Positions 1 to 8,919 of a stretch of DNA of 64,000 nucleotides are shown here, piece after piece (the first letter of the stretch is position 1; each line of letters begins with the position of its first letter). Source of the DNA: Streptomyces sp. NBC_01341 (GTDB lineage Bacteria > Actinomycetota > Actinomycetes > Streptomycetales > Streptomycetaceae); contig NZ_CP108364.1 in NCBI RefSeq assembly GCF_035946055.1, forward strand, positions 5,022,001 through 5,086,000, read 5' to 3'. A program made the translations under genes and the position numbers. The notes beneath the pieces are model-generated. The model searched no databases and had not been told where the DNA came from. It was given only the letters and a program-made list of their open reading frames with translations.

Positions 1-47
1 GCCGCACGGGCACCGGCGGCGGGCAGGGGGACGGGCGGGCCCGCCCG

Positions 48-1475
48 TCACTGCTCCGGGCGCAGAAGCCTCCGGACCGGGCGCCCCACCACGCGCCGCG
101 CACGCCGGTAGGCGGACGGCCACGCGGTCGCTCCCTCGCTGCCCTGGAGCTTGATGCTGATCGGCCGGCCGGTCTTCCCCTCGAGCTGGCTGAGCAGCAG
201 GGTGTTCTGCTCGGAGAGCTCCGCCAGACGGCTCTGCATGAAGCTGAACCGGCTGCTCATCGCTTCCGCGTCGGTGTCGGTCCACGGGCGGACGGCGGCC
301 GGCAGGGCGCGCTTGGCGAGCAGCGCGTCGAACGCCTTGCCGCTGTCGCCGTGGTGGAAGGTGTTCTCCAGGCCGTTCTTCTCCATGAAGCCGGTGAACC
401 GGAGGAACCGCTCCTTGTGGCCGTTCACCAGCTCGCCGAAGTCGGCCGCCTCGTACAGCTCGGCGGGGTCGATGTTCTTCGGCGTCTCGGAGATCTTGCG
501 GTGCGGGATGCCGAAGTACCGGCAGAGCTCCAGGGTCCGCGAGTCGCTGCAGAGCACGGTGCTCGGGACTCCGGCCAGCAGCGCGGCGATGTTGCCGTGG
601 ATGCGGGAACCGAACGAGAAGTCGAACGCGCGCAGCTCCTCGATCCACGTGGCCGGGTCGATGTAGAGCCGGACCTTGCCCTCGCGGTACATCGGGTGCG
701 ACGGATGAGTCGGCATCGAGGTCTGGGCGCCGATCGGGTTCGACGTCTCCCGCCAGTGGAGCAGCTGGGCCTCGAGGAGGTTCTGCCCGACGAACCGGAG
801 ATGCGGATACCGCTGGTGAGCCTGCCGGATGATGGCGTCGAGGCCGTGTGACCGTACGGCGCTGTGGGAGCCGTTCACCGAGATGCGGGATTCCGCGGTG
901 AGCGACTCGGACTTCTTCTCGAGCGTGAACGTCTCGCCGTTCATGAACATCGAGGGGCATCCGATGACCTCGACGTCCCGGAAGCCCATGTTCTTCAGGT
1001 ACTGCTCGGTGAACTCCCCCCGCACGCCGATGGACGCACTGCGGTTGAGCACCTCGGTGACGAATTCCCTGACCGTCGGCTCCATGGGCTTCAGCCTGGC
1101 CGCGTCGTACTTGAGGTCGGCCTGCGCGCCGACACCCAGGACGACGACGGGAATGCGCAGCTTCTTGATCAGCTGTGTCATCCGCTTCAGGGGTCGCTCG
1201 AAGGTGGGACGGAACGCGTTCGCCAGAGGAACGACGAATACGTCGAACTCCTCGTTTATGCGGTCGGCCGCCGACGGATCGGTACGGATGCCGTTGGAGA
1301 AGACCTCTGCCCGTGGAGTCGTGAGGATCTTGTGCGACGCGTCGCTGAAGATCAGGTTGCCCGCGTTCGTGGCGAAAACATCTCTGTGGAGCGATTGTTC
1401 GAGCGTGTCCACATCGAAGGGGCTTTTACCTGATCGGAGAAGAATGCGTCGTTGGCGGGTGGGTTCATCAGTCAC
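48..1475 (-). CDS. Polysaccharide pyruvyl transferase family protein
   Basis: This 475-residue protein has the layout of the polysaccharide pyruvyl transferase family, whose members add pyruvate ketals to cell-surface sugars or work in related surface-polymer chemistry. Near the N terminus is TNAGNLIFSDAS. In the middle lies SIGVRGEFTEQYLKNMGF followed by VIGCPSMF. Toward the C terminus comes FSFGSRIHGNIAALLAGVPS, the GSRIHG block typical of the family. A short coiled-coil-like stretch (SRLAELSEQNTLLLSQLEG) follows near residue 430. The start codon is GTG; I see no Shine-Dalgarno in front of it, so the start is uncertain. The substrate cannot be told from sequence. It points away from proB and shares the upstream gap with it. 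Confidence 0.8.
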   Translation of the reverse strand: MTDEPTRQRRILLRSGKSPFDVDTLEQSLHRDVFATNAGNLIFSDASHKILTTPRAEVFSNGIRTDPSAADRINEEFDVFVVPLANAFRPTFERPLKRMTQLIKKLRIPVVVLGVGAQADLKYDAARLKPMEPTVREFVTEVLNRSASIGVRGEFTEQYLKNMGFRDVEVIGCPSMFMNGETFTLEKKSESLTAESRISVNGSHSAVRSHGLDAIIRQAHQRYPHLRFVGQNLLEAQLLHWRETSNPIGAQTSMPTHPSHPMYREGKVRLYIDPATWIEELRAFDFSFGSRIHGNIAALLAGVPSTVLCSDSRTLELCRYFGIPHRKISETPKNIDPAELYEAADFGELVNGHKERFLRFTGFMEKNGLENTFHHGDSGKAFDALLAKRALPAAVRPWTDTDAEAMSSRFSFMQSRLAELSEQNTLLLSQLEGKTGRPISIKLQGSEGATAWPSAYRRARRVVGRPVRRLLRPEQ

Positions 1476-1621
1476 CTAAGGAGGGTAGCCCGATGAAAGG
1501 CCTGTGGAGATTACGTAAATGACTCCATTCGTGGGCATGTCGGAACGATCGTCGGAGCGGCTCGTCCGTAGGGCCGCCTCCGTACCGCGTCAGCAGTTGA
1601 GACGGTCCGGTGCGGTGCGGG

Positions 1622-1642
1622 CCCCTCGCGTAGATTGAGGGG
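1622..1642. promoter_or_regulatory. Inverted repeat and possible -10 box upstream of proB
   Basis: CCCCTC and GAGGGG form a 6-bp inverted repeat around GCGTAGATT, and TAGATT (1631-1636) resembles a -10 box about 40 bases before the proB start. No convincing -35 box is present at the right distance. Operator or promoter function is inference only. Confidence 0.3.
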
Positions 1643-1677
1643 AACCGCGCAGGACGACGTGATGGGGACAGGCGTAC

Positions 1678-2877
1678 GTGTCAGGGGCAAGGGATTCCGA
1701 AGGCGCACTCGGCACACCCCCGGAGGGCGACGCCGGGCTCAGGCCGGACGTGACCGGTGCCCGCCGGATCGTCGTCAAAGTGGGGTCCTCCTCGCTGACC
1801 ACCGCCGCGGGAGGCCTCGACGCCGACCGGGTCGACGCGCTGGTCGACGCGCTGGCCAAGGTCAGGAGCGGCGGGGAACGCGAGATCGTCCTCGTCTCCA
1901 GCGGCGCCATCGCGGCGGGGCTCGCGCCCCTCGGACTCGTCCGCAGGCCCAAGGACCTGGCGCGCCAGCAGGCCGCCGCCAGCGTCGGCCAGGGGCTGCT
2001 CGTGGCGCGCTACACCGCTTCCTTCGCCCGTTACGGCGTCCGGGTCGGCCAGGTGTTGCTCACCTCCGACGACACCAGCCGGCGGGCGCACTACCGCAAC
2101 GCCTACAGCACGCTCGACCAACTCCTCGAGATGGGCGCCCTCCCCGTCGTCAACGAGAACGACACGGTGGCCACGGACGAGATCCGGTTCGGCGACAACG
2201 ACCGGCTCGCCGCCCTCGTCGCCCATCTCGTGCACGCCGATCTCCTCGTCCTCCTGTCCGACGTGGACGGGCTCTACGACGGCGACCCGAGCACGCCCGG
2301 CACGACGCGCATCGCCGAAGTCCACGGCCCTGCCGACCTGGAGGGCGTCGTCATCGGCAGCGCCGGCAAAGCCGGTGTCGGCACCGGTGGCATGGTCACC
2401 AAGGTCGAAGCCGCCCGGATCGCGACCGCCGCCGGAATTCCGGTGGTCCTCACATCCGCCAGCCGGGTGGCGGACGCCCTCTCGGGGCGGGACACCGGCA
2501 CACACTTCCATCGCACGGGACGCCGTTCGGCCGACCGGCTCCTCTGGCTGGCCCACGCCTCGACACCCCAGGGCGCCCTGACCCTCGACGAAGGGGCGGT
2601 GCGTGCCGTCGTCGAACGCCGTACGTCTCTGCTTCCCGCCGGGATCAGCGCGGTGGAGGGCGAATTCTCCGCCGGTGACCCGGTCGAACTGAGGGACCCC
2701 GCCGGCCGCGCGGTGGCCCGCGGACTCGTCAACTTCGACGCCAAGGAGATCCCCCAGCTCCTCGGCAGGTCCACCCGCGACCTCGCGCGCGAACTCGGGC
2801 CCGCCTACGAACGGGAGGTCGTACACAGGGACGATCTCGTCGTCCTCACACCTCATCCGGGCCCCCGAAACGGCTGA
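1678..2877 (+). CDS. proB: Glutamate 5-kinase
   Basis: Catalyses ATP-dependent phosphorylation of glutamate, the first step of proline synthesis, in the cytoplasm. The 399-residue product starts with a short variable tail. The amino-acid-kinase domain follows, with IVVKVGSSSLT as the nucleotide-binding start, VSSGAIAAG, LPVVNENDTVATDE as the substrate-contact block and FGDNDRLAALVA. A PUA domain fills the last 100 residues (GALTLDEGAVRAVVERRTSLLP onward). The GTG start is used because it is the first in frame; a shorter start nearer the kinase domain is possible because the first 30 residues look non-essential. proA lies downstream, separated by one small gene, so the two enzymes of the pathway sit together. 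Confidence 0.95.
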   Translation: MSGARDSEGALGTPPEGDAGLRPDVTGARRIVVKVGSSSLTTAAGGLDADRVDALVDALAKVRSGGEREIVLVSSGAIAAGLAPLGLVRRPKDLARQQAAASVGQGLLVARYTASFARYGVRVGQVLLTSDDTSRRAHYRNAYSTLDQLLEMGALPVVNENDTVATDEIRFGDNDRLAALVAHLVHADLLVLLSDVDGLYDGDPSTPGTTRIAEVHGPADLEGVVIGSAGKAGVGTGGMVTKVEAARIATAAGIPVVLTSASRVADALSGRDTGTHFHRTGRRSADRLLWLAHASTPQGALTLDEGAVRAVVERRTSLLPAGISAVEGEFSAGDPVELRDPAGRAVARGLVNFDAKEIPQLLGRSTRDLARELGPAYEREVVHRDDLVVLTPHPGPRNG

Positions 2878-2998
2878 AAGTCCAGCCTTCGGGCGGAGAC
2901 CTTCACGAAAACCGCCCCATACCCCGCTCCGGACTGGTCAACTTTGTCACGGGGACACAAAGGGGTCAGGACAGCTACACATTCACAGGAGGCCGCCG

Positions 2999-3484
2999 GT
3001 GAGACGAGCGCGCCCGGGGGCGCCGCCCCGCGGAACGGGCAGCCGCGCCCTGACCAGCGTCGGAGCGGGGGCCGACTTCGTCGACGCCCCCGACGGCCAG
3101 GCCCCCGAGCAGGAACCGGGGGTGACGGACGAGGAGTGGATCCGCTCCAGGCTGTGGCACATCACCCTCAGCGTCTCCGGCAGTGAGACGCCACTGAGCG
3201 AGGTCAGACGCGGGCTCGAACAGCTGGCGCACGATCACCCCTTTCTGCTGACCAGCCGGTACGCCAACGACCACGCCGAGATCCGCTACTGGGAAGAGGC
3301 CCGGGACCTGCACGACGCCGCGGCGGTGGCCCTCCGGCTGTGGGGAGAGCACCGGTCGAGCGCCCGGCTGCCTCCCTGGGAGATCGTCGGCCTCGAGGTC
3401 ATCGACAGGCAGACGTACCACCTGCGCATCGCCGAGGGCTATGGTCCGCCACCGGCGGCCCCGGTCGGGGTGCACCCGTACTGA
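2999..3484 (+). CDS. Conserved hypothetical protein between proB and proA
   Basis: A 161-residue protein of unknown function. The GTG start is well placed behind an AGGAGG ribosome binding site (about 2986-2992). The first 40 residues are basic and disordered. The rest is a compact domain with [42 protein letters not shown] and [22 protein letters not shown], which reads as alternating strands and helices. No catalytic motif, signal peptide or membrane segment is visible. Its position between the two proline genes suggests co-transcription with proB, but nothing in the protein links it to proline synthesis. Confidence 0.75.
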   Translation: MRRARPGAPPRGTGSRALTSVGAGADFVDAPDGQAPEQEPGVTDEEWIRSRLWHITLSVSGSETPLSEVRRGLEQLAHDHPFLLTSRYANDHAEIRYWEEARDLHDAAAVALRLWGEHRSSARLPPWEIVGLEVIDRQTYHLRIAEGYGPPPAAPVGVHPY

Positions 3485-3544
3485 CCGGGTGTACCGGACC
3501 GGGTGCACGGGCGCCGAAACGCCCGTCTCGCATCACGGGATACG

Positions 3545-3583
3545 TGAGGGATGCCCGCAGCGGGCGCACTACCCTGCGGGCAT
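3545..3583 (+). promoter_or_regulatory. proA promoter with flanking inverted repeat; leaderless start
   Basis: TACCCT (3570-3575) lies six bases before the proA ATG, the usual layout of a leaderless streptomycete transcript. A loose -35 (TGAGGG, 3545-3550) is 19 bp upstream. ATGCCCGCA (3551-3559) and TGCGGGCAT (3575-3583) are a perfect 9-bp inverted repeat; the right arm overlaps the last base of the -10 box and the start codon. That makes it a candidate operator or mRNA hairpin. Confidence 0.45.
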
Positions 3584-4865
3584 GACCACGCTTTCGCCGT
3601 ACGACAACATGTCCCCGGTCGCCCAGGCCGCCTACCGGGCACGCGCCGCCGCCGACGACATCGCGCCACTCCCGCGCGCGGCGAAGGACGACGCCCTTCT
3701 GGCGATCGCGGACGCGCTCGAGGTGCGCACCGGCGAGATCATCGAGGCCAACGCCGAGGACATCGCGCGGGCCCGGGAAGCCGGGACGAGCGAGTCCGTC
3801 GTCGACCGGCTGACGCTCACCCCGGAGCGAATCCGCGCCATCGCCGCGGACGCCCGGGACGTGGCCGCCCTGCCCGACCCGATCGGCGAAGTGGTCCGCG
3901 GCTCCACCCTTCCGAACGGCATCGACCTGCGCCAGGTCCGGGTACCGCTCGGGGTGGTCGGCATCATCTACGAGGCCCGCCCCAACGTGACGGTCGACGC
4001 CGCCGCTCTGTGTCTCAAGTCGGGCAACGCGGTGCTGCTGCGCGGCTCCTCGTCGGCGTACGCCTCGAACACGGCTCTCGTGCGGGTTCTCCGTGACGCG
4101 GTGGGCGGCTCCGGTCTCCCGGCGGACGCGGTGCAGCTCGTGCCGGGGGAGAACCGCGACTCGGTGCGCGAACTGATGCGGGCCCGCGGCCTGGTCGACG
4201 TGCTCATCCCGCGCGGCGGCGCTTCCCTCATCCGTACGGTCGTGGAGGAGTCGACCGTCCCCGTCATCGAGACCGGCACCGGCAACTGCCACGTGTACGT
4301 GGACGCGCAGACCGATCTCGGCATGGCCGTCGAGATCCTGGTCAACTCCAAGGCGCAGCGCCCGAGCGTCTGCAACTCCGCCGAGACCCTCCTGGTCCAC
4401 AAGGACATCGCCGCCGAGTTCCTGCCCCTGGCCCTCGACGCCCTGGCCGGCGCGGGTGTGACGGTGCACGGCGACGAGCGGGTCCTGTCCTACGCCGAGG
4501 GGTCCAAGGCGACGGTGGTGGCGGCGACGCCGGAGGACTGGGAGACCGAGTACCTCTCCTACGACATCGCGGCCGCCGTCGTGGAGTCACTGGAGGGTGC
4601 CGTGGCGCACATCAGGCTCTGGTCCTCCGGCCACACGGAGGCGATCGTCACCACCTCGCAGGCCGCGGCCCGCCGGTTCACCCAGCTGGTCGATTCCACG
4701 ACGGTGGCCGTGAACGCGTCCACGCGGTTCACCGACGGCGGCCAGTTCGGCTTCGGGGCAGAGATCGGCATCTCCACCCAGAAGCTCCACGCCCGGGGCC
4801 CGATGGGGCTTCCGGAGCTGACATCGACGAAGTACATCGTCACGGGGGACGGTCACATCCGTTAG
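3582..4865 (+). CDS. proA: Gamma-glutamyl phosphate reductase
   Basis: NADPH-dependent reduction of glutamyl-5-phosphate to glutamate semialdehyde, the second step of proline synthesis. The 427-residue product is normal for the family. It belongs to the aldehyde dehydrogenase fold: [33 protein letters not shown] is the cofactor-binding region, and [18 protein letters not shown] holds the catalytic cysteine. Near the end are [28 protein letters not shown] and [14 protein letters not shown] chose ATG 3582 because a -10 box sits six bases before it. An upstream in-frame start at 3441 would overlap the preceding gene and add unrelated sequence. Confidence 0.97.
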   Translation: MTTLSPYDNMSPVAQAAYRARAAADDIAPLPRAAKDDALLAIADALEVRTGEIIEANAEDIARAREAGTSESVVDRLTLTPERIRAIAADARDVAALPDPIGEVVRGSTLPNGIDLRQVRVPLGVVGIIYEARPNVTVDAAALCLKSGNAVLLRGSSSAYASNTALVRVLRDAVGGSGLPADAVQLVPGENRDSVRELMRARGLVDVLIPRGGASLIRTVVEESTVPVIETGTGNCHVYVDAQTDLGMAVEILVNSKAQRPSVCNSAETLLVHKDIAAEFLPLALDALAGAGVTVHGDERVLSYAEGSKATVVAATPEDWETEYLSYDIAAAVVESLEGAVAHIRLWSSGHTEAIVTTSQAAARRFTQLVDSTTVAVNASTRFTDGGQFGFGAEIGISTQKLHARGPMGLPELTSTKYIVTGDGHIR

Positions 4866-4942
4866 CCGCGCGGCCCCCGGCGGTGCGGGCGATTCTGTGC
4901 GCTCTCTGCCCGAATCGCCCTGTCGGGGGCTACGCTGAATCC

Positions 4943-5530
4943 GTGCCGGACGACGTGGGGGGCAGGCCGTTCCAGGACGGCTGGGAGCCCGACGACGACC
5001 GCGGGGGCGCGGACGAGGACTTCGCCTCCGTGGTGTTCGACGAGGACTTCGTGCGGTCCGCCGAGATCCACGAACCCAGCGCGGTCGAGCGACTCCTCGC
5101 CGCCGCGGAGGCCCGCGCAGAAGCAGAGGCGAGCAGGGCACGCTTCCGTCGTGGTTCCCGCGATGCCGATTCCCACGACGACTACGGGCCGGACGGCGCG
5201 TACGGCCGTCACAGGGCTCGCGGTGGCTTCTGGGACCCCGACGGCGCAGGGGAGGCCGCCTCCGACCCCTACGGGCCCGACGGCGGCGCTCTGCGTCCTT
5301 ACCGCGGCACGGCACACTGGCACCGGCCGATCGCCTGGCTGCTGGCCGTGCTCATAGGCATCGGGATGGTCGCGTTGGCCTTCAGCGCGGTCTACCGCGG
5401 CGCGGCGAACAACCGGCAGGAAAAGGTGCCGCCCCCGGCCACGAGCGGCGTGGACAAGCCGGGCCCGACTCCCTCGCTCTCCGCCGGCCACTCCCGCCCG
5501 GCCGTCTCCGCGGTCCCGCGCACGCCCTGA
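4943..5530 (+). CDS. Single-pass membrane protein, paralogue of the gene at 6151
   Basis: A protein of about 195 residues with an acidic, disordered N-terminal half, one transmembrane helix (WLLAVLIGIGMVALAFSAVY) and a short Pro/Ser-rich C-terminal tail, so the N terminus is probably cytoplasmic. Near the N terminus is FASVVFDEDFVRSAEIHEPSAVER, which closely matches SLVFDESFVRAAKLQEFSARER in the gene at 6151. I start at GTG 4943 because TACGCT (4931-4936) lies six bases before it as a leaderless -10 box; an earlier start at 4883 is open but unlikely. Function is unknown. The shared motif suggests a short peptide that binds a common partner. Confidence 0.75.
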   Translation: MPDDVGGRPFQDGWEPDDDRGGADEDFASVVFDEDFVRSAEIHEPSAVERLLAAAEARAEAEASRARFRRGSRDADSHDDYGPDGAYGRHRARGGFWDPDGAGEAASDPYGPDGGALRPYRGTAHWHRPIAWLLAVLIGIGMVALAFSAVYRGAANNRQEKVPPPATSGVDKPGPTPSLSAGHSRPAVSAVPRTP

Positions 5531-6150
5531 GCCGAGTCGGCGCCGTAGGGCTGCCCTGCCGCTGGGCTGCCCTGCCCTGCCCTGCCCTGCCCTCGTAGCT
5601 GTCCCGGCCGCACGGCTGTGTGCCGCGCATGGCTGTCCCGCCGGGCGCGGTCCAGCAGGACATCTGTGGACGCCCGCTGCTGAGGACGCCGTACCGGTTC
5701 CGGGAGGGTACGGCGTCGAGGCTGGGGCCCGGCGCAAAGGCTGGGGCCCGGCGCAGCGCGGTTGGCCGCCGTCGACGTCGGGTGGGGGAACCCGGATGGA
5801 GTAATGGGCGGGGGATGCTCCGCTGCCGGAGCCCCCGGTCCCTGTGAGCGGCACCCGTACGGATGCGGGAGCACAGTCGCGCGATCGAGCCCGGCCGGCG
5901 AGACCGTGCGGGGCCGGCCCGTCGGCGAACCCTGCCGGGCTTCCGACTGCGCTCCTACCTGGGCGGCGTTTACCGTGATGACGATCGACCCAATCTGAAA
6001 GTACGACCCTGTGACCCCTCCTCCCGTCCCCGTCTCCGGGGAGAGGGCCTGATACCGAACCCGTGACGGACAGGTCCGCCGGCAGCCGCGTGGCTGGGGC
6101 GCACCCCAGCGCCCGCCCTCACCGGCGGCGCGCGGAGATCGGGAGGAGTC
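5531..6150. other. 620-bp gene-poor stretch with short repeats
   Basis: No convincing gene is seen here. It holds a run of CCTGC pentamers at about 5565-5592. A 17-bp direct repeat occurs twice (5720-5736 and 5739-5755), separated by two bases. A perfect 7-bp hairpin, GCTGGGG-CGCA-CCCCAGC, lies near 6093-6110, shortly before the next gene. Open frames across it lack ribosome sites and look like GC-rich noise. It may hold the promoter and 5' leader of the gene at 6151. Confidence 0.5.
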
Positions 6151-7272
6151 ATGGCAGGCCGCGGAGAACCGCCGGAAGGGACGCCCGAGAACCCTTCGGG
6201 CGGTGAGGACGAGTACCGCTCGCTCGTCTTCGACGAATCGTTTGTGCGCGCCGCCAAGCTGCAGGAGTTCTCCGCCAGGGAACGCATGGGCGAACCTGCC
6301 CGCGCCGTGCGGTCCCTCCCTGGCAAGGTTGCCCGCCGGCGCCGCTCCAGGGCCGGCATAGCGCTCGTCGTGCTGATCGCCCTGGCGTTCGCCACCGCCG
6401 TCTACATGGGCTTCCGGAACCCCTATCCGGCCCCCGTAGGACGGCGTGCCGAATCGCTGCACACGACCGTCGTCCCGCTCGCCCCCCAAGGGCCGGTGCC
6501 CGCGGGAACACCGGAGTCCCTCCTGGACGACGGCCCGGCCGCGGGCTTCCGCACCGGCGCCTCGGGCATCAACCTTCCGGCCGTACGGAGGACGAAGAAC
6601 TTCTCGGACAGCCAGGTGACCATGGGCCTCACCACGGTCAAGGACTACCTGGTCGCATCGGCGCTGGACCCCGACGTCCTCACCGGAGGAGTCGTCCGGC
6701 CGGTCGGGCGCCTCCTCGACCCGGACCAGACGGTGCAGTTCGACCGGAGCGTGGGCTCGCCGTCCGCCGACGGTGAGCACCTGGCGACCGGCTGGCTGGT
6801 GCGTTTCGACCCGGCCGAGGTGGAACTGGCCGACCCGGAGATCCGGGTCCAGGGCACCTTCACCTACGCGGAGGCCGGGGCGGACACCCTGGAAGTCGTG
6901 TCCGACCACACCTTCACGTACACGCTGCGCCCCGCCGTGTCCGGCCCCCACCGGGCCGACGCGGCCTCGCTGTTCACCGTGCGCCGCGTGCTGCGCTTTT
7001 TCCTCGACCGTGAGGACATCCGGCTCCACCGGCTCGAGGTCCGCAGCGCATACGTCCAGGCCGGCCCCCAGTCCTGCTCCGCCGACATGGCAGGTGTCCT
7101 CCGTCCGCTGCTCGCCGGCGAGCGAGCGGACACCCGGGGTCCCGCCGGCACCGATCCCTACGCCACGGGCGTGCCCACAGCGGCCCTCTGCGGCACCCTG
7201 GCGGTCAGCTCCCAGCCTCCGGCTCCTCCTCGGGGCCCGGACGCCGCCAAGTCCCCTCGGAGCCGCCCGTAG
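6151..7272 (+). CDS. Conserved single-pass membrane protein
   Basis: A 373-residue protein with a strong ribosome site (GGGAGGAG) before its ATG. The cytoplasmic N-terminal segment has the motif SLVFDESFVRAAKLQEFSARER shared with the gene at 4943, followed by a basic stretch (KVARRRRSRAG). One transmembrane helix follows (IALVVLIALAFATAVYMGF, about residues 70-88). The remaining 280 residues are predicted extracellular, with few cysteines (one in PQSCSADM and one near AALCGTLAV). No enzyme motif is recognised. The C terminus is Pro-rich and its last 68 bp overlap the end of the convergent protease gene. Confidence 0.8.
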   Translation: MAGRGEPPEGTPENPSGGEDEYRSLVFDESFVRAAKLQEFSARERMGEPARAVRSLPGKVARRRRSRAGIALVVLIALAFATAVYMGFRNPYPAPVGRRAESLHTTVVPLAPQGPVPAGTPESLLDDGPAAGFRTGASGINLPAVRRTKNFSDSQVTMGLTTVKDYLVASALDPDVLTGGVVRPVGRLLDPDQTVQFDRSVGSPSADGEHLATGWLVRFDPAEVELADPEIRVQGTFTYAEAGADTLEVVSDHTFTYTLRPAVSGPHRADAASLFTVRRVLRFFLDREDIRLHRLEVRSAYVQAGPQSCSADMAGVLRPLLAGERADTRGPAGTDPYATGVPTAALCGTLAVSSQPPAPPRGPDAAKSPRSRP

Positions 7273-8371
7273 CGTCGGTGCCGGTCCTGGTGTCCGAGGT
7301 GGACGCGCCGCCCTTGCCGGTGGCCCCGCCCCCTGCCGGGGTTCCACCGCTCGCCCCGGTGAATCTGTCCCGGAGCTTGCCTCCGAGGTCGCCGGCACCG
7401 CCCGCGATGTCACCGACGAGCTTCATCAGCGGGTCCCGGCTCGTGCGCACCGTGTCCGCGTAGTGGGCCGCGGACTCCCGGAAGGAGTCCGTCACCGAGG
7501 TGTCCCTGTCCTCGTCGCGCCGGGGGTAGTGGCCGTCCATGAGGCGCTGGTAGTCCCGCGACTCCGACCACTTCTTCAGCTCGGCGGCACGCACCGTGGT
7601 GAACGGATGTGTCCGGGGCAGCACGTTGAGGATCTTGAGCACGGAGTCGCGGAGATCTCCGCCCTTCTCGTACTCGTCGGCCTGGGCGAGGAAGGCGTCC
7701 ACGTTCATCTCGTGGAGGTGGTTGCCGCCCGCGATCTTCATCAGCCCGCGCATCGACGCACGCAGGTCCTGCCCCACCAGCAGCCCTGCCCGGTCGGCGG
7801 ACAGTTCCGACTTGCGGAACCACTCGCGCAGTGCCGTCACGATCGCCATGATCGCGACATTGCCCAGGGGGATCCACGCCACCTTGAGCGCGAGACCGGT
7901 GAGGAAGAGCAATATCGTCCGGTACACCGAGTGACCCGACAGGGCGTGGCCCGCCTCGTGGCCCACGACGGCCCGCATCTCCTCCTCGTCGAGCAGCTCC
8001 ACGAGCCCCGTCGTCACCACGATGATCGGCTCGTCGAGACCGATGCACATGGCGTTGGGCCGCGGATCCTGCGTGACGTACATGGACGGGACCTTCTTCA
8101 GGTCAAGGATGTAACAGGCGTCCCGCAGCATGTCGTTGAGATGCGCGAACTGCGCGTCACTCACCCGGACGGAGTCCGACAGGAAGAGGAGTCGCAGACT
8201 GCGCTCGGGAAGCAGGCCGCTCAGCGCCTTGAACACGGTGTCGAAGCCGCTCAGCTTCCGCAGGGCCACCAGCGCCGAGCGGTCCGCCGGGTGTTCGTAC
8301 GCCCGGGACGAGATGCCCGGGAATCGCTTGCGCTGCCTGCTCGGCACGCCCTCGTGGCCGGTGTCGGTCAT
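7205..8371 (-). CDS. M48 family zinc metalloprotease
   Basis: A 388-residue peptidase. Zinc ligands are visible as HEAGH (His138, Glu139, His142) with a downstream Glu189 in SELSADRAG, the standard M48 arrangement. A hydrophobic stretch right after the active site (RTILLFLTGLALKVAWIPLGNVAIMAIV, about 151-178) is probably membrane-associated, as in HtpX-like enzymes. The C-terminal 60 residues are Gly/Thr-rich and disordered. ATG 8371 is preferred because AGGGGG precedes it; upstream frame extensions overlap another small gene. It probably degrades membrane or damaged proteins. Its 3' end overlaps the convergent gene at 6151-7272 by 68 bp. Confidence 0.9.
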   Translation of the reverse strand: MTDTGHEGVPSRQRKRFPGISSRAYEHPADRSALVALRKLSGFDTVFKALSGLLPERSLRLLFLSDSVRVSDAQFAHLNDMLRDACYILDLKKVPSMYVTQDPRPNAMCIGLDEPIIVVTTGLVELLDEEEMRAVVGHEAGHALSGHSVYRTILLFLTGLALKVAWIPLGNVAIMAIVTALREWFRKSELSADRAGLLVGQDLRASMRGLMKIAGGNHLHEMNVDAFLAQADEYEKGGDLRDSVLKILNVLPRTHPFTTVRAAELKKWSESRDYQRLMDGHYPRRDEDRDTSVTDSFRESAAHYADTVRTSRDPLMKLVGDIAGGAGDLGGKLRDRFTGASGGTPAGGGATGKGGASTSDTRTGTDATGGSEGTWRRPGPEEEPEAGS

Positions 8372-8481
8372 GGATGCCCCCTGTTCGTACGAGACGTCTC
8401 TCGTCCCCCTGACAAAAGCCAGCGTATGTGCTGGCGCTACGGTGTGCGGGGGGCTGTGGATAACTTTGAGGAGCGCCCGGA

Positions 8482-8634
8482 ATGCCGCACATCGCAGTAC
8501 TGCTCGCCGCCGTGTCCGAGGACCAGGGGCCGGGCGACACGCTCCGCGTCGTACTCCTCGTCTCGCTCGTGGGAGCCGCTCTGCTCGGCTGGTTCCTGCT
8601 GCGCGGATACCGCAACGACGACAACAACGACTGA
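8482..8634 (+). CDS. Small membrane protein (50 aa)
   Basis: A 50-residue ORF starting at ATG 8482 behind GAGGAG. Its centre is one transmembrane helix (TLRVVLLVSLVGAALLGWFLL), and the tail is acidic with several Asn/Asp (YRNDDNND). It is divergent from the protease gene. No function can be given. Confidence 0.65.
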   Translation: MPHIAVLLAAVSEDQGPGDTLRVVLLVSLVGAALLGWFLLRGYRNDDNND

Positions 8635-8718
8635 GTCGGCGTGAGCGTGCCCGCGGCGCCCGCATACGATGTGCGCGACGTCTCCCTCCAGATCCCCGAT
8701 GGATAGGTCCTGCAGAAG

Positions 8719-8880
8719 ATGAGCCTCACGAGCACCGCGCACCAGCTGGTCAACCTCGCCGCCGAAGGTGAGCAGGGTGGCAACCACGAAAGCCTCAGCC
8801 CGTACCTCACCGGTGGCGGCGCGCTCTTCGTGCTGCTGCTCCTGCTCTGGGTCACCACCCGCTTCAACCGGGACCGCTGA
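8719..8880 (+). CDS. Small membrane protein upstream of nadD (53 aa)
   Basis: A 53-residue ORF beginning MSLTSTAHQLVNLAAEGE and ending in a single transmembrane helix (GALFVLLLLLWVTT) plus a short basic tail. It ends 39 bases before the nadD ATG and reads in the same direction, so co-transcription is plausible. Function unknown. Confidence 0.65.
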   Translation: MSLTSTAHQLVNLAAEGEQGGNHESLSPYLTGGGALFVLLLLLWVTTRFNRDR

Positions 8881-8919
8881 GGCGGAGGGCGAACAGCTGT
8901 GCCAGTAGGGTCTGCACGC

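Noticed and set aside
5392-7413. A 673-codon minus-strand frame across the 6151 gene and its upstream gap
   Set aside because: It is antisense to a well-supported gene with a strong ribosome site, and the predicted protein is low complexity.
8455-8463. Origin of replication
   Set aside because: A single DnaA-box match, without a cluster, AT-rich unwinding region or dnaA/dnaN genes, does not support an origin.
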